DNA of 64,000 nucleotides from CBDESM01 sp965242485 (GCA_965242485.1 CBDESM010000003.1:1674001-1738000), one strand, 5' to 3'; positions 8,330 through 17,384 are shown, counted from the stretch's first letter. Program-made: numbers and translations. Notes: generated from the letters alone by a model not told the origin.

Positions 8330-8338
8330 AAAAAAAAA
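8330..8338. repeat. run of nine A (nine T on the coding strand)
   Basis: A homopolymer of nine A is rare in this GC-rich sequence. It lies 23 bases upstream of the chosen ATG of the AlbA_2 gene (8307), or inside codons 18-21 if translation starts at 8391. It could influence promoter spacing or frame. Confidence 0.6.
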
Positions 8339-8342
8339 TCTT

Positions 8343-9407
8343 CTAGTGCTTTCGAGTTCGACGGGCCGTTTTCGAGCTGCCGCCCGACCACTCGCCAGCC
8401 GATGGGACGCCACCCGCGCCCTCCGCGGTCCGCACCGCGTTCAGGACGGCCCGCTCGACCGCCTCGGCGGCCATCGCGCCCAGCAGCGTCATCAGCGCCG
8501 GCGCCCCGCTGATGCTGATCTCGCCCGTCGCCAGCGTGAACACGCAGTCGCCGTCGCCCGGCGTGAACGCGGGCGAGATCGTGCGCGCCAGCCCGGTCCC
8601 GGCCATGATCGCGAGACGCCCGGCGACCGCCTTGCTCAGCTTCGCGTTCGTCGCCACCACCGCCAGCGTCGTGTTCGCGCCCGCGCCGCCGCTCGCCGGG
8701 ACGTCCGCCTCCGCCATGTAGTCCGCGTACGGCTTCGCTCGCAGTGCCTCCGAGGCGCGGATCATCTCGCCTTTGCGCGCCCCCCGCGCGCCCGCGACCA
8801 AGGACCCGTCGCGCGGGTCGATCACGTCGCCGACGGCGTTGACCGCGACGATTGCGCCCGCGACGAGGCCGGAGTCATGCCGCACCGCCGCCGTGCCGAC
8901 GCCGCTCTTCAGCTGCGTTCCGTCCGCGCCCGTCTTCGCCACGGTGCAGCCCGTGCCGACCCCGACGTTGCCCTGCGCGACCGATCCCGACGCCGCGCCG
9001 GCCGCCGCGCGGTAGCCGCCGTCCTCGCCCGGGTGATCCGGCTTGCCCAGAGCGAGATCGAAGACGACCGCGCCGGTCACGATCGGGATCCGCGGCGCGT
9101 CCGGCCGCATCGCCAGCCCCGTTCCTTCCTCCAGCAGCCGGCGCTTGATCCCGCCCGCCGCCTCCAGCCCGAACAGGCTGCCCCCCGTCAGCATCACCGC
9201 GTGTACGCGCTGCACCGAGTTCTCCGGCCGCAACAGGTCCGTATCCAGCGTCCCCGGCGCGCCGCCCGGCGCGAAGAAGCCCGGCGTCGCGCCCGCGTCG
9301 CAGCGCACGACCGTGAGCCCGGTCAGGCTGCGCTGCCGCGTCCAATGCCCCACGCGGATGCCCGGCACCGCCGTGATCGCGTCCTCCTTCGGCCCGCGCT
9401 CAGGCAT
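8343..9407 (-). CDS. P1 family (S58) peptidase, DmpA/NylC-like
   Basis: This 354-aa protein belongs to the self-cleaving N-terminal-nucleophile P1 family, which includes DmpA aminopeptidase, beta-aminopeptidases and the nylon oligomer hydrolase NylC. Family landmarks are TAVPGIRVGHW (about 11-21) at the N-terminus, VMLTGGSLFGLEAAGG, GNVGVGTGCT and GGAGANTTLAVVATNA, where the second Thr of NTT aligns with the nucleophile released by autocleavage. TTL rather than a Ser points to the NylC-like branch. The ATG overlaps the nitrilase stop by 8 bases, so it is translationally coupled to it. Specificity (peptide, beta-peptide or amide) cannot be told from sequence. Confidence 0.88.
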   Translation of the reverse strand: MPERGPKEDAITAVPGIRVGHWTRQRSLTGLTVVRCDAGATPGFFAPGGAPGTLDTDLLRPENSVQRVHAVMLTGGSLFGLEAAGGIKRRLLEEGTGLAMRPDAPRIPIVTGAVVFDLALGKPDHPGEDGGYRAAAGAASGSVAQGNVGVGTGCTVAKTGADGTQLKSGVGTAAVRHDSGLVAGAIVAVNAVGDVIDPRDGSLVAGARGARKGEMIRASEALRAKPYADYMAEADVPASGGAGANTTLAVVATNAKLSKAVAGRLAIMAGTGLARTISPAFTPGDGDCVFTLATGEISISGAPALMTLLGAMAAEAVERAVLNAVRTAEGAGGVPSAGEWSGGSSKTARRTRKH

Positions 9408-10341
9408 CGCGGTCGAAATCTTCCAGCACGAGTCCTGCCCGCGGCGCGCGGTTCCAATGCAGCTGGAAGACATCCGGTCGGCTGTAGTGCCCCGCCGAAT
9501 CGACCCAGCGCTTCGATTCGATCGTCTCGGCGACATCGATCTCCGCGTACAAGATCGCCTCCTCGCCGCTGACGGGGCCTGCCAAGTACTTGCCGTTCGG
9601 CGCGATGATCGCGCTGCCCCCTGCCGCCTCCCAGATCGGCTCCTCCGCCAGCGGCGTCCCGGCCGGCAATCGCTCGGCCGACATCACCTCCCGCGCGACG
9701 ATGACGAAGCAGGCGTTTTCATAGGCCAGCTGCCGCGTCGCCGCATCCACGACCGGGTCCAGACTCGCCCAGCCCGGCCACACCGATGCATGCACCTGCA
9801 CGCCCAAATTCGCCAGCGCGTACCGCGCCGGCGCCATGTGATGCTCGTAGCAGATCAGTCCGCCCAACCGTCCCGCCGGCGTCTCGTAGACGTCCAAGTC
9901 GGATCCGTCGCCGTAGCCCCAAATCAGCCGCTCCGAAAGCGTCGGCACCAGCTTGCGGTGCTTGCCCAGCAGCCCTCCGTCCGGCCCGATGTACGCGAGC
10001 GTGTTGTAGAGCGTCCCGCCCCGCGTTTCCCGCTCGTTGACGCCGATCACGACCGTTGCCTCCGCGGCAGCGGCGGCCGCGCTGATCTCGCTCCACTCCG
10101 GCCCGGGAATCTCGATGCTCTCCTCGAAGTGCCGCCGGTACAGCGCCGCGAACTCCGCCCGCCGCGAGTTCCGCGAGTGCCAGTACGGATACGCCGGAAT
10201 CCAAGTCTCGGGAAACACGATCAGCCCCGCCCCGCCCTCAGCCGCCTCCCCAATCGCCGCAACCGCCCGCGCAACCCCTTCCCCCCGCGTCAACCCCGGC
10301 GCCCGCTGCACCGCCGCCGCCGTGAAGCGCGCGCTGTTCAT
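9400..10341 (-). CDS. carbon-nitrogen hydrolase, nitrilase-type
   Basis: This 313-aa nitrilase-superfamily enzyme hydrolyses a nitrile or amide. The catalytic triad is visible: Glu in FPETWIP, Lys in GKHRKLVPT and Cys in GGLICYEHHMAPARY. The Lys and Cys contexts resemble true nitrilases and cyanide hydratases (CWENYMP-like) more than amidases, although WEN is YEH here. The ATG overlaps the stop of the upstream SDR (ATGA, 10338-10341) and its own stop overlaps the peptidase start, so the three genes form a tightly coupled unit. The natural substrate is unknown; an aliphatic or aryl nitrile is a reasonable guess. Confidence 0.88.
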   Translation of the reverse strand: MNSARFTAAAVQRAPGLTRGEGVARAVAAIGEAAEGGAGLIVFPETWIPAYPYWHSRNSRRAEFAALYRRHFEESIEIPGPEWSEISAAAAAAEATVVIGVNERETRGGTLYNTLAYIGPDGGLLGKHRKLVPTLSERLIWGYGDGSDLDVYETPAGRLGGLICYEHHMAPARYALANLGVQVHASVWPGWASLDPVVDAATRQLAYENACFVIVAREVMSAERLPAGTPLAEEPIWEAAGGSAIIAPNGKYLAGPVSGEEAILYAEIDVAETIESKRWVDSAGHYSRPDVFQLHWNRAPRAGLVLEDFDRDA

Positions 10342-11132
10342 GACGGCGGCTTGTCCAGGGACCAGAGGCCGTAGCCGCCGGTTACGGGGATGACCGTGCC
10401 GGTGATGTAGCTGGCGGCTTCCGAGAGCAGGAAGGCGACCGCGCCGGCGCACTCCTCGTCCTCGCCCAGGCGGCGCATCGCCGTGTGCGCCGCCACCCGT
10501 TCGCGGTACCAGCCCGGCATCGGCGCGGTCAGCGGCGTGTCGATGAACGCGGGCGCGACGCAGTTGACCCGGATCGGCTGCGCCGGCGCGTTGGCCCATT
10601 CCGCCGCCAGCGTCTTCGTCATCGCTTCGACCGCCGCCCGCGTCATCGAGTACGGCGCTTGTCGCGGCAGCCCGAACTCCGCTCCCACCGACGAGATCGT
10701 GACGATCGCCCCGCCCTGCCCCCGCTCGATCCAGCGCGCCGCCGCCGCCTGCGTCAGGAAATACGTACCCCGCTGGTTGATCGCCTGGATCATGTCGTAC
10801 GCCTCGACCGATACGCGCTCGCCGCGCTCCAGCACGGGTGAGATCCCTGCCACGTTGACCAGCCCCGTCAGCGGCCCCAGCGCCTCTTCCACGTCGTCGA
10901 GCAGCGCCGCGTGCTCCTCCACCTCGGCCACGTCCGCGCGGAACGCCGCCGCGTTGCCGCCGCCGGCGCGGATGCCCTCCGCCGCTTCCTCGACCTGCGC
11001 GATCGTCCGCGAAGTCAGCGCCACGGTCGCTCCCAGCCGGCCGATCAGCTCGGCCGCCGCGCGGCCGATCCCGCGCCCCGCGCCCGATACGAGCACCACT
11101 TGGCCGGCCAGCGAAAACGGCGTCTCATCCAT
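10338..11132 (-). CDS. SDR family oxidoreductase with Lys-to-Arg active site
   Basis: This 264-aa short-chain dehydrogenase/reductase has the Rossmann motif SGAGRGIGRA (about 16-25), the NVAG motif, the catalytic Ser in VTISSVGAEFG and the catalytic Tyr in APYSMTRAAVEAM. The Tyr-x-x-x-Lys pair reads YSMTR, so Lys is replaced by Arg; the enzyme may still work weakly or bind a nucleotide only. It ends with a normal C-terminal block (ITGTVIPVTGGYG). It is coupled to the nitrilase by an ATGA overlap and follows the zinc-ribbon gene by 12 bases, so all four genes are probably one transcript. The substrate is unknown. Confidence 0.9.
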   Translation of the reverse strand: MDETPFSLAGQVVLVSGAGRGIGRAAAELIGRLGATVALTSRTIAQVEEAAEGIRAGGGNAAAFRADVAEVEEHAALLDDVEEALGPLTGLVNVAGISPVLERGERVSVEAYDMIQAINQRGTYFLTQAAAARWIERGQGGAIVTISSVGAEFGLPRQAPYSMTRAAVEAMTKTLAAEWANAPAQPIRVNCVAPAFIDTPLTAPMPGWYRERVAAHTAMRRLGEDEECAGAVAFLLSEAASYITGTVIPVTGGYGLWSLDKPPS

Positions 11133-11144
11133 CTGCGGCTCCCC

Positions 11145-12023
11145 TCAGCTGGTCGATTCTTCCAGCGCGATCACGTCGCGCATGTGCAGGTACAGCCAGA
11201 TCGCGTCCCGCGTCGCCGACGTGATCTTGTCGATCGCGTCGATGAACGCCTCCAGCTGCGGCTCGTGGATCGAGAGCGCGTGCGCAAGCACGACCCGCCG
11301 CCGCGAGTTGACCACGACCAAGGCCACCTGATCCGGATTCAGCCGCCGTTCCGGCAGCCAATCCAGCTTGTGCGCCAGCGCCGACGACGATTGCAGCCCG
11401 TCGGCCAGCTCCAGCAGCACCCCCTGATCCAGCTTCTGCACCCGCTCGATCCCGTGCGCTACGGAAGACGTCGCCTCCGCGAACTGCCGCCAATCGCGGC
11501 GCGGAATCTCGCCCCGCGCCGCCTCCACGTCCGAGAAGATCGGCAGGCCGAGGTCGCGCATCAGCTCGTCCGGCGTCCGCCCCAGCGTGAGCGCGCGGAA
11601 CGCGCCGACCGATGCGGCCGTCAGCTCGAAGTCGAGGAAGGTCCGGATCAGCGGCGCTTGCCGCCTCCGCCGCAGCGCGACGTAGAGCGCCATCAGCTCC
11701 TGCGCCGCCCCCAGGTACTCCTCCACGATCCGCATCCCGATCAGCTTGCGGTCGTCCGGGTCGGCCAGCGCCTGCGAGCGGAACAGCGCCTCGGCCACCG
11801 TGCGGTGGCTCTTCGACCCGAACTTGGCATAAGACTCGAGGAAGCCGGCCTCTAACGCGTCCAGCGAACGGTCGAAGCAGGGCGCGCAGACCCTCGCGCC
11901 GCCATCCACAGCCTCGAACTCCCCGCCGCAGTCCTCGCAAGCGGCCAGCACGCCGCCGCTCCGCGGCGGTTCGGCGCGGTACGCCGCGCGCTGGTATCCC
12001 TCGCTGGGCCGCGTTGCCGGCAT
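11145..12023 (-). CDS. hypothetical protein with N-terminal zinc ribbon
   Basis: This 292-aa protein is not recognised as a known family. Near residues 29-50 it has CEDC and CAPC separated by about 16 residues, a likely four-Cys zinc ribbon, and the rest is predicted mostly helical with many Leu, Ala and Arg. There is no signal peptide or membrane segment, so it is probably cytoplasmic. The ATG at 12023 was chosen because upstream residues are low in conservation character and the gene then follows mutM (ending at 12068) without overlap. It appears to be the first gene of, or to read into, the SDR-nitrilase-peptidase unit. Confidence 0.7.
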   Translation of the reverse strand: MPATRPSEGYQRAAYRAEPPRSGGVLAACEDCGGEFEAVDGGARVCAPCFDRSLDALEAGFLESYAKFGSKSHRTVAEALFRSQALADPDDRKLIGMRIVEEYLGAAQELMALYVALRRRRQAPLIRTFLDFELTAASVGAFRALTLGRTPDELMRDLGLPIFSDVEAARGEIPRRDWRQFAEATSSVAHGIERVQKLDQGVLLELADGLQSSSALAHKLDWLPERRLNPDQVALVVVNSRRRVVLAHALSIHEPQLEAFIDAIDKITSATRDAIWLYLHMRDVIALEESTS

Positions 12024-12067
12024 GCGCCCCTCCCCCGCGCAGGGTATCCCCGCGCGCAGCCCCTCCG

Positions 12068-12934
12068 TCAGCGCTGCTTGCCGCGCCCCGTCCGCACCTT
12101 GCGCGACTTCTGCCGCGGGTGCTGGCAGCGCGGGCACCAGTGCGTCGCCCGCCCTCCGACGACCGTCCGCCGGATCTCAGCGCCGCACTCGTCGCAGGGC
12201 TGCCCCGTGCGGCGGAAGACCCGCACGTAGTGCTGCTGCCGCCCCTCGTCGCCGCGCACGCCCGTGTAATCGCGGAACGACGCCCCGCCGTGCTCCACGC
12301 CTTCCAGCAGCACCTGCACGATCGCCGTGTGCAGCGCCGTCCGCTCCGCCGCGCGCAGCGCCCCGGCCGGCACTTCCGGGTGCAGGCGCGCGAGGTAGAG
12401 CGCCTCGTCGGCGTAGATGTTGCCGACCCCGGCCACGGTCCGCTGATCCAGCAGGAGCGATTTCAGCGGCGCCGTCCGCCCCTGCAGCGCCGCCCGCAGG
12501 ACTTCCTCGCTGAACTCCGCGTCGAGCGGCTCCGGGCCCAGCTGCGGCAGCGCGTCGGCGAACTCCGCGACCGCGTCGATCGTGCCGAACTTGCGCACAT
12601 CCGTGAAGCGCAGCTCCGCGCCGCCGTCCAGCGAAAACACCGCCCGGCAGAACCGATCCGCCTCCGCGCCCGGCTCGCGGAACCGCAGCGAGCCCGTCAT
12701 CCGCAGGTGCACCACGCAGTACGAATCGTCGTCCAGCCGCAGCCCCAGGTACTTCCCCCGCCGTTCGACCGAGGCGAAGCGCCGTCCCGCCAGCCGCCGC
12801 CGCACCGCCGCGCCCGACGCTCCCCGCAGCAGCCGCGACGACCCGCGCTCGACCCGGAAATCTTCGATCATCCGCCCGCGGATCAACGGTTCCAGCTCGC
12901 GACGGACCGTCTCGACCTCCGGCAGCTCCGGCAC
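12068..12934 (-). CDS. mutM: formamidopyrimidine-DNA glycosylase
   Basis: This 288-aa bifunctional DNA glycosylase/AP lyase removes 8-oxoguanine and formamidopyrimidines. It begins MPELPEVETVRREL, giving the catalytic Pro and Glu once Met is removed. RRGKYLGL carries the conserved Lys (about 60), and the helix-two-turn-helix includes AGVGNIYADEALYLARLHP. The C-terminal zinc finger is CDEC...CPRC with the Arg that contacts the phosphate in GRATHW. A basic tail (QKSRKVRTGRGKQR) follows the finger and is longer than usual. It is encoded between a membrane protein gene and the zinc-ribbon gene on the same strand. Confidence 0.96.
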   Translation of the reverse strand: MPELPEVETVRRELEPLIRGRMIEDFRVERGSSRLLRGASGAAVRRRLAGRRFASVERRGKYLGLRLDDDSYCVVHLRMTGSLRFREPGAEADRFCRAVFSLDGGAELRFTDVRKFGTIDAVAEFADALPQLGPEPLDAEFSEEVLRAALQGRTAPLKSLLLDQRTVAGVGNIYADEALYLARLHPEVPAGALRAAERTALHTAIVQVLLEGVEHGGASFRDYTGVRGDEGRQQHYVRVFRRTGQPCDECGAEIRRTVVGGRATHWCPRCQHPRQKSRKVRTGRGKQR

Positions 12935-12944
12935 GGCGCAGCCG

Positions 12945-13808
12945 TCACGCGCCCCAGCTGCGCGCCGGCTTCGGCTCGTAGGCGCCGCGCAGCAGCGTCT
13001 CGTCGAACCATTCCCCGCCCTTGCCCGCCGAAACCCATTCGTACAGCGCCGCCTTGAAGATGCCCTCCAGCGTCGCCACGATCCCGAACGCCAGCCCGCC
13101 CAGGATCACCGCCACTCCGATCCCGGCCGCCACGTTGACGAACCCGACCAGTACGGCCGGAATCGCGACGATCAGCCCGGCCGCGAGGTACGCGATGAAG
13201 AACGAGAAGCCCGCCACGACCTGCTCGCCCCAGCTGCGCTTCAGCATCCCCGCCGACCGCTTGATCGCCTCGATCGGCCCGACCCGCTCGACCACCAGCA
13301 CCGGCACCGTGAAGAACGTGATGTAGGCCCAGACCGCGCCGATCAGCGAGATGATGATCGTCGCCACGATCCGCTGGATCCCGTTGCTGTTCTCGTTCGC
13401 CAGGCTCTGCAGCGCGTTCAGGATCAGCCCCACCGTCCCCGTGATCAGCGTCCAGCCGAAAATCGCCAGCCACATCGGCGCGACCGCGCGGAACCCGCTC
13501 CGCACCGTCGGGTCGCCGCCCTCCAGCCGCTCCCGCGCCGCCGCGATCAGCGCCGCGTTGCAGAAGATCATCACGTACAGCGCCAGGAAGTACGCGATCA
13601 GCGCCCCGATCACGTCCATCGCCCCGTACTGGATGTTCGCCAGATCATCGAACCGGCCCGACGCGCCGAACGCGCCCAGCAGCACCGCCCCGATCACGAC
13701 CGCGCCCAGCGTCGACAGGATCGGGAACACGATCAGTTCCTTGTCGAGCTTCAGCACCCGCCAGCAGGTCTTGATGATCTCCCACGTGTTCCGCAGCGTC
13801 GCCATCAT
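12945..13808 (-). CDS. DUF6159-like integral membrane protein
   Basis: This 287-aa protein has about six hydrophobic segments (near 30-50, 65-85, 110-130, 145-170, 200-225 and 228-250) with an amphipathic N-terminus ending WRVLKLDKELIVFPILS. It resembles the uncharacterised DUF6159 membrane family, which has no assigned reaction. Two start codons are adjacent (ATG at 13808 and 13805). The first shares one base with the stop of the DUF899 gene upstream (TGATG), so the pair should be translationally coupled. It ends 10 bases before mutM. Confidence 0.8.
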   Translation of the reverse strand: MMATLRNTWEIIKTCWRVLKLDKELIVFPILSTLGAVVIGAVLLGAFGASGRFDDLANIQYGAMDVIGALIAYFLALYVMIFCNAALIAAARERLEGGDPTVRSGFRAVAPMWLAIFGWTLITGTVGLILNALQSLANENSNGIQRIVATIIISLIGAVWAYITFFTVPVLVVERVGPIEAIKRSAGMLKRSWGEQVVAGFSFFIAYLAAGLIVAIPAVLVGFVNVAAGIGVAVILGGLAFGIVATLEGIFKAALYEWVSAGKGGEWFDETLLRGAYEPKPARSWGA

Positions 13809-14482
13809 CAGCAGTGCCCTCCGTCTTCGGTCACGTCGTACTCATCGTGCCGGCGCACCCATTGCTGCGGCCACTCCAGCCGAGCTTCGTCGCGCCCCTT
13901 CGGAATCAGATCCAGTATCTGATATGTGCCGTTGAAGGCGTCCAGCCCGCGGCGATAAGTCGAGTACGTGTGGTAGACGTTCCCCTCCTCGTCCTTCGCG
14001 AACACGCTCAGGCCGGGCGTCTCGTCGTTCTCGCCGCTGGATGTGCCGTAGTCGAAATTGAACCGGCTCCCGGCCGACGAGAGCCAGCGGAAGCGCCAGC
14101 CCATCCTCTCGCGGTACTCCCGCAGCCTCCCGTAATCCGCGCGCGACACGCAGGCGAAGGCCGCGTCACGCTGCGCCAGATGCACGTCGATCCCGTCGAA
14201 ATTATCGGCCCAGAACGAGCACGAGGGGCAGCCCGCGTCCCAATCCGGCCCGAACATGAAGTGGTAGATGATCAGCTGCGAATGCGGCCCGAACAGCTCG
14301 CTCAGCCGCCGTTCGCCCTCCTCGCCCTCGAATGAGTAATCCTCCTCGACCGGCACCCAGGGCAGCGCCCGCCGCTCCCGCGCCAGCTCGTCCCGCAGCC
14401 GCGTCGCTTCCTTCTCCTTGGCCAGCAGCGCCTCGCGCGCCGCCTGCCACTCCGCCCGGGTCCCGATCCGCGGCTTCGCCAT
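13808..14482 (-). CDS. DUF899 family thioredoxin-fold protein
   Basis: This 224-aa protein matches the DUF899 family (thioredoxin-like fold). It begins with a charged helix, then a region with LPWVPVEEDYSFEG, HFMFGPDWDAGCPSCSFWAD and a C-terminal part (GTYQILDLIPKGRDE). CPSC sits where a thioredoxin-type CxxC would be, so a redox role is plausible but unproven. I chose the ATG at 14482, which has GGGAG six bases upstream, over the one at 14497. It lies 11 bases after polA and overlaps the membrane protein gene by one base. Confidence 0.85.
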   Translation of the reverse strand: MAKPRIGTRAEWQAAREALLAKEKEATRLRDELARERRALPWVPVEEDYSFEGEEGERRLSELFGPHSQLIIYHFMFGPDWDAGCPSCSFWADNFDGIDVHLAQRDAAFACVSRADYGRLREYRERMGWRFRWLSSAGSRFNFDYGTSSGENDETPGLSVFAKDEEGNVYHTYSTYRRGLDAFNGTYQILDLIPKGRDEARLEWPQQWVRRHDEYDVTEDGGHC

Positions 14483-14493
14483 CACTCGCTCCC

Positions 14494-17271
14494 TCACGCC
14501 TGCAACGGTTCCAAGTCGCGCCAGTTGGGCCCGCTCTTCATCTCGATCTGCAGCGGCACCACCATCTCGATCGCGGTCGGCATCACTTCCGCCAGCACCG
14601 CCGCCACGTCGTCCAGCTCCGATTCCAGCGTCTCGAAGATCAATTCATCGTGGACCTGCATCAGCATCCGCGACTGCAGTTCGCGCGCCCGCAGCTGCTC
14701 CGCAATCCGCAGCATCGCCAGCTTCATCACGTCCGCCGCCGTGCCCTGCACCGGCATGTTCACCGCCTGCCGCTCCGCGTGCGCCCGCATCTGAAAATTG
14801 CGCGACTCGATGTTCGGCAGCTTCCGCCGCCGCCCCAGCAGCGTCTCCGCGTGCTTGTTCCGCTTGGTCGACTCCTTGATTTCCTCGATCCACTCCTTCA
14901 CCCGCCCGAAGCGCCCGAAATACGCGTCGATGAACGCCTGCGCGTCCGACCGCTCCATCCCCGACCGCTGCGACAGCCCGTGCGCGCTCAGCCCGTAGAT
15001 CACGCCGAAATTCATCATCTTCGCGATCCGCCGCATGTCCGGCTGCACGTCCGCCGTCTCCACCCCGTACGCGCCCGCCGCGGTCGCCGCGTGGATGTCC
15101 TCGCCGTTGCGGAACGCCTCGATCAGCCCTTCGTCGCCCGACAGGTGCGCCAGCACCCGCAGCTCGATCTGCGAGTAATCCGCGCTCAGGAAGACCACGT
15201 CTTCCTCGATCCCCTCCCACGCCTGCGGCGCGAACGCGGCCCGCACCTCGCTGCCCGTCCCGGTCCGCACCGGGATGTTCTGCAGGTTCGGATTCTCCGA
15301 CGACAGCCGCCCCGTCTCCGCCACGGTCTGGTTGTAGTCCGTGTGGATCCGTCCCGTGCTCGCGTGCACCATCGGCGGCAGCGCCTCCACGTAGGTCGAG
15401 CGCAGCTTGGTCAGCTCCCGCCATTGCAGGATGCGCTCGACGATCGGATGCGACTCGGCCAGCCGCTCCAGCTGCTGCGCGTCGGTCGAGTATCCTTGCG
15501 ATGTCTTCCGCGTCTTGGGCAGCTGCAATTCATCGAACAGCACCGTGCTCAGCTGCTTGGGCGAGCCGATCTTGAATTCATGTCCGGCCGCCTCGTATAC
15601 GTCCCGCGTCTTCGCCGCGATCTCCCCGTCCAGCCGCGCGTCCAGATCTTCCAGCGCCGCCGTATTCAACGCCACGCCGGCCAATTCCATCTCCGCCAGC
15701 AGCGGCACCAGCGGCAGCTCGACCTCCCGGTGCAGCGCCTCGAGCTGCTCGTTCTCCGCCAGCTCCGGCCCCAGCTCCGCCGCCAGCCGCAGCGTCATGT
15801 CCGCGTCCGCCGCCGCGTACGGCCCCGCCGCCTCCGGCTTCACGTCCACCATCGAGACCTGCGACTTCCCCTTCCCGATCAAGTCCTCGATCGGCGTCAT
15901 CTCCACGCCCAGCCGGCTCAGCGCCAGCGCCTTCAAGCCGATGTGCGGCTCGTTCAGCAGGTAGGCCTGCAGCATCGTGTCGGCCCGCAGGCCCCGCAGC
16001 TCCACGCCGTGCCTCCGCAGCACCTTCATGTCGAACTTCGCGTTGTGCAGCACCTTCGGCACCGCGCCGTCCTCCAGCACCGGCCGCAGCCCTTCGAGCG
16101 CCGTCTCCGGAGCGATCGTCGGCTCCCCGTCGTCCGCGTGCCGCACCGGGATGTAGCACGCTTCCCCTTCCGCCACGGCCAGCGCGTACCCCGCGATCGC
16201 GCCGTCGATCGTGTCCGTGCTCGACGTCTCCAAATCCACCGCCAGCAGCGGCGCGGCCGCCGCCTTGGCCGCCCACTTCGCCAGCGCCGCCTCATCCCGC
16301 ACGATCTCGTACTCCGCATCGATCTGCCGCGCCTCCGGCGCGGCCTCGACGCCCGTGCCCGACCACTCCCCGAACCACTCCAGGTGCGAGCGGAAATTCA
16401 AATCGCGGAACGCCTCGACCACCTCGTCGTGGTCGTACTGCGAGATGTCCGCCGCCTCCAGATCGAACTGCACCGGCGCGTCGTGCACGATCGTCGCCAG
16501 CTTCTTCGACAACTCTGCTGACTCCCGCCCCGCGATCAGATTGCTCTGCGCCCGCTTCGGCGCGACTTCGTCCAAATGCTCGTACACCTCTTCCACCGTC
16601 GCCCACTGGTTCAGCAGCTTCACCGCCGTCTTGTCGCCGATCCCCTTCACGCCCGGGATGTTGTCCGACGAATCCCCCACCAGCGCCTTGTAGTCGATCA
16701 TCTGGATCGGATCGATCCCGTACCGATCCCGCACCCGCTCGTCCGAGTCGTAGCGCACCACGTCCCGCTTGAACGGCCGGAACATGTAGACCCCGACGCC
16801 CTCGCGCACCAGCTGCACCAAATCGCTGTCCAGCGTCGCGATCCAGGTCTCGATCCCCGTCTCCGCCGCCTGGTCCGCCAGCGTCGCCAGCACGTCGTCC
16901 GCCTCGTAGCCCTCCGCCTCGTGGATCGGGATCGAGAACGCCTCCGCGATCTGCCGGCAGCGCGCCACCGACTGCGGGAAGTCCTCCGGCGGCACCTCGC
17001 GGTGCGCCTTGTAGGGCTCGTACATCGCCTTGCGGAAGGTCGTGTCGTCCGACACGTCCAGCGCCAGCGCCATGTGCGTCGGCTTCAGATCGTCCAGCAC
17101 CGAACGCAGCGTGTTCACGAACCCGTACGGCGCGGTCGTGTTCTCGCCCGTCTCCTTGTGCCGCAGCGGGTCGCGCATCGCGTAGTACGCGCGGAAGATG
17201 ATCGCGTGCCCGTCCAGCAGCACCGCCCGCCGCTCGCGCGGCAGCTCCATCGTCGCCTGCGGGTCCGCCAT
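14494..17271 (-). CDS. polA: DNA polymerase I with 5'-3' and 3'-5' exonuclease domains
   Basis: This 925-aa enzyme has all three domains. The 5' nuclease spans about 15-310 (VLLDGHAIIFRAYYA, EAEGYEADDVLA, GDSSDNIPGVKGIGDKTA). The proofreading domain spans about 325-510 and looks active: DLETSSTD, HNAKFDMKVL and YAAADADMT supply the acidic residues. The polymerase domain has motif A DYSQIELRVLAHLSGDEGL, motif B RRIAKMMNFGVIYGLSAHG (Phe of NFG kept, so dideoxynucleotides should be discriminated against) and motif C MQVHDELIFE. It fills gaps in repair and removes RNA primers. The ATG is preceded by GGAGGAG. It is transcribed divergently from uvrA, giving a shared regulatory gap between two repair genes. 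Confidence 0.97.
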   Translation of the reverse strand: MADPQATMELPRERRAVLLDGHAIIFRAYYAMRDPLRHKETGENTTAPYGFVNTLRSVLDDLKPTHMALALDVSDDTTFRKAMYEPYKAHREVPPEDFPQSVARCRQIAEAFSIPIHEAEGYEADDVLATLADQAAETGIETWIATLDSDLVQLVREGVGVYMFRPFKRDVVRYDSDERVRDRYGIDPIQMIDYKALVGDSSDNIPGVKGIGDKTAVKLLNQWATVEEVYEHLDEVAPKRAQSNLIAGRESAELSKKLATIVHDAPVQFDLEAADISQYDHDEVVEAFRDLNFRSHLEWFGEWSGTGVEAAPEARQIDAEYEIVRDEAALAKWAAKAAAAPLLAVDLETSSTDTIDGAIAGYALAVAEGEACYIPVRHADDGEPTIAPETALEGLRPVLEDGAVPKVLHNAKFDMKVLRRHGVELRGLRADTMLQAYLLNEPHIGLKALALSRLGVEMTPIEDLIGKGKSQVSMVDVKPEAAGPYAAADADMTLRLAAELGPELAENEQLEALHREVELPLVPLLAEMELAGVALNTAALEDLDARLDGEIAAKTRDVYEAAGHEFKIGSPKQLSTVLFDELQLPKTRKTSQGYSTDAQQLERLAESHPIVERILQWRELTKLRSTYVEALPPMVHASTGRIHTDYNQTVAETGRLSSENPNLQNIPVRTGTGSEVRAAFAPQAWEGIEEDVVFLSADYSQIELRVLAHLSGDEGLIEAFRNGEDIHAATAAGAYGVETADVQPDMRRIAKMMNFGVIYGLSAHGLSQRSGMERSDAQAFIDAYFGRFGRVKEWIEEIKESTKRNKHAETLLGRRRKLPNIESRNFQMRAHAERQAVNMPVQGTAADVMKLAMLRIAEQLRARELQSRMLMQVHDELIFETLESELDDVAAVLAEVMPTAIEMVVPLQIEMKSGPNWRDLEPLQA

Positions 17272-17287
17272 CGCTCCTCCGCCTGCG

Positions 17288-17293
17288 AGGGTA
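17288..17293 (-). promoter_or_regulatory. -10 box for polA
   Basis: Read on the minus strand this is TACCCT, 17 bases before the polA ATG; GGAGGAG lies between. It is part of the 113-base divergent polA-uvrA gap. Confidence 0.4.
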
Positions 17294-17332
17294 CCCCCAT
17301 CGCGCCGCCTTCGGGACGCCGCGCCGCCCTGA

Positions 17333-17338
17333 TACGAT
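17333..17338 (+). promoter_or_regulatory. -10 box for uvrA
   Basis: TACGAT lies about 46 bases before the uvrA GTG start (17385). No SOS-box palindrome is evident beside it. Confidence 0.4.
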
Positions 17339-17384
17339 TGCCGCGTCTCCCGCCCCGAGCAGCCCGCACCGTTGGAGCCCGCAC

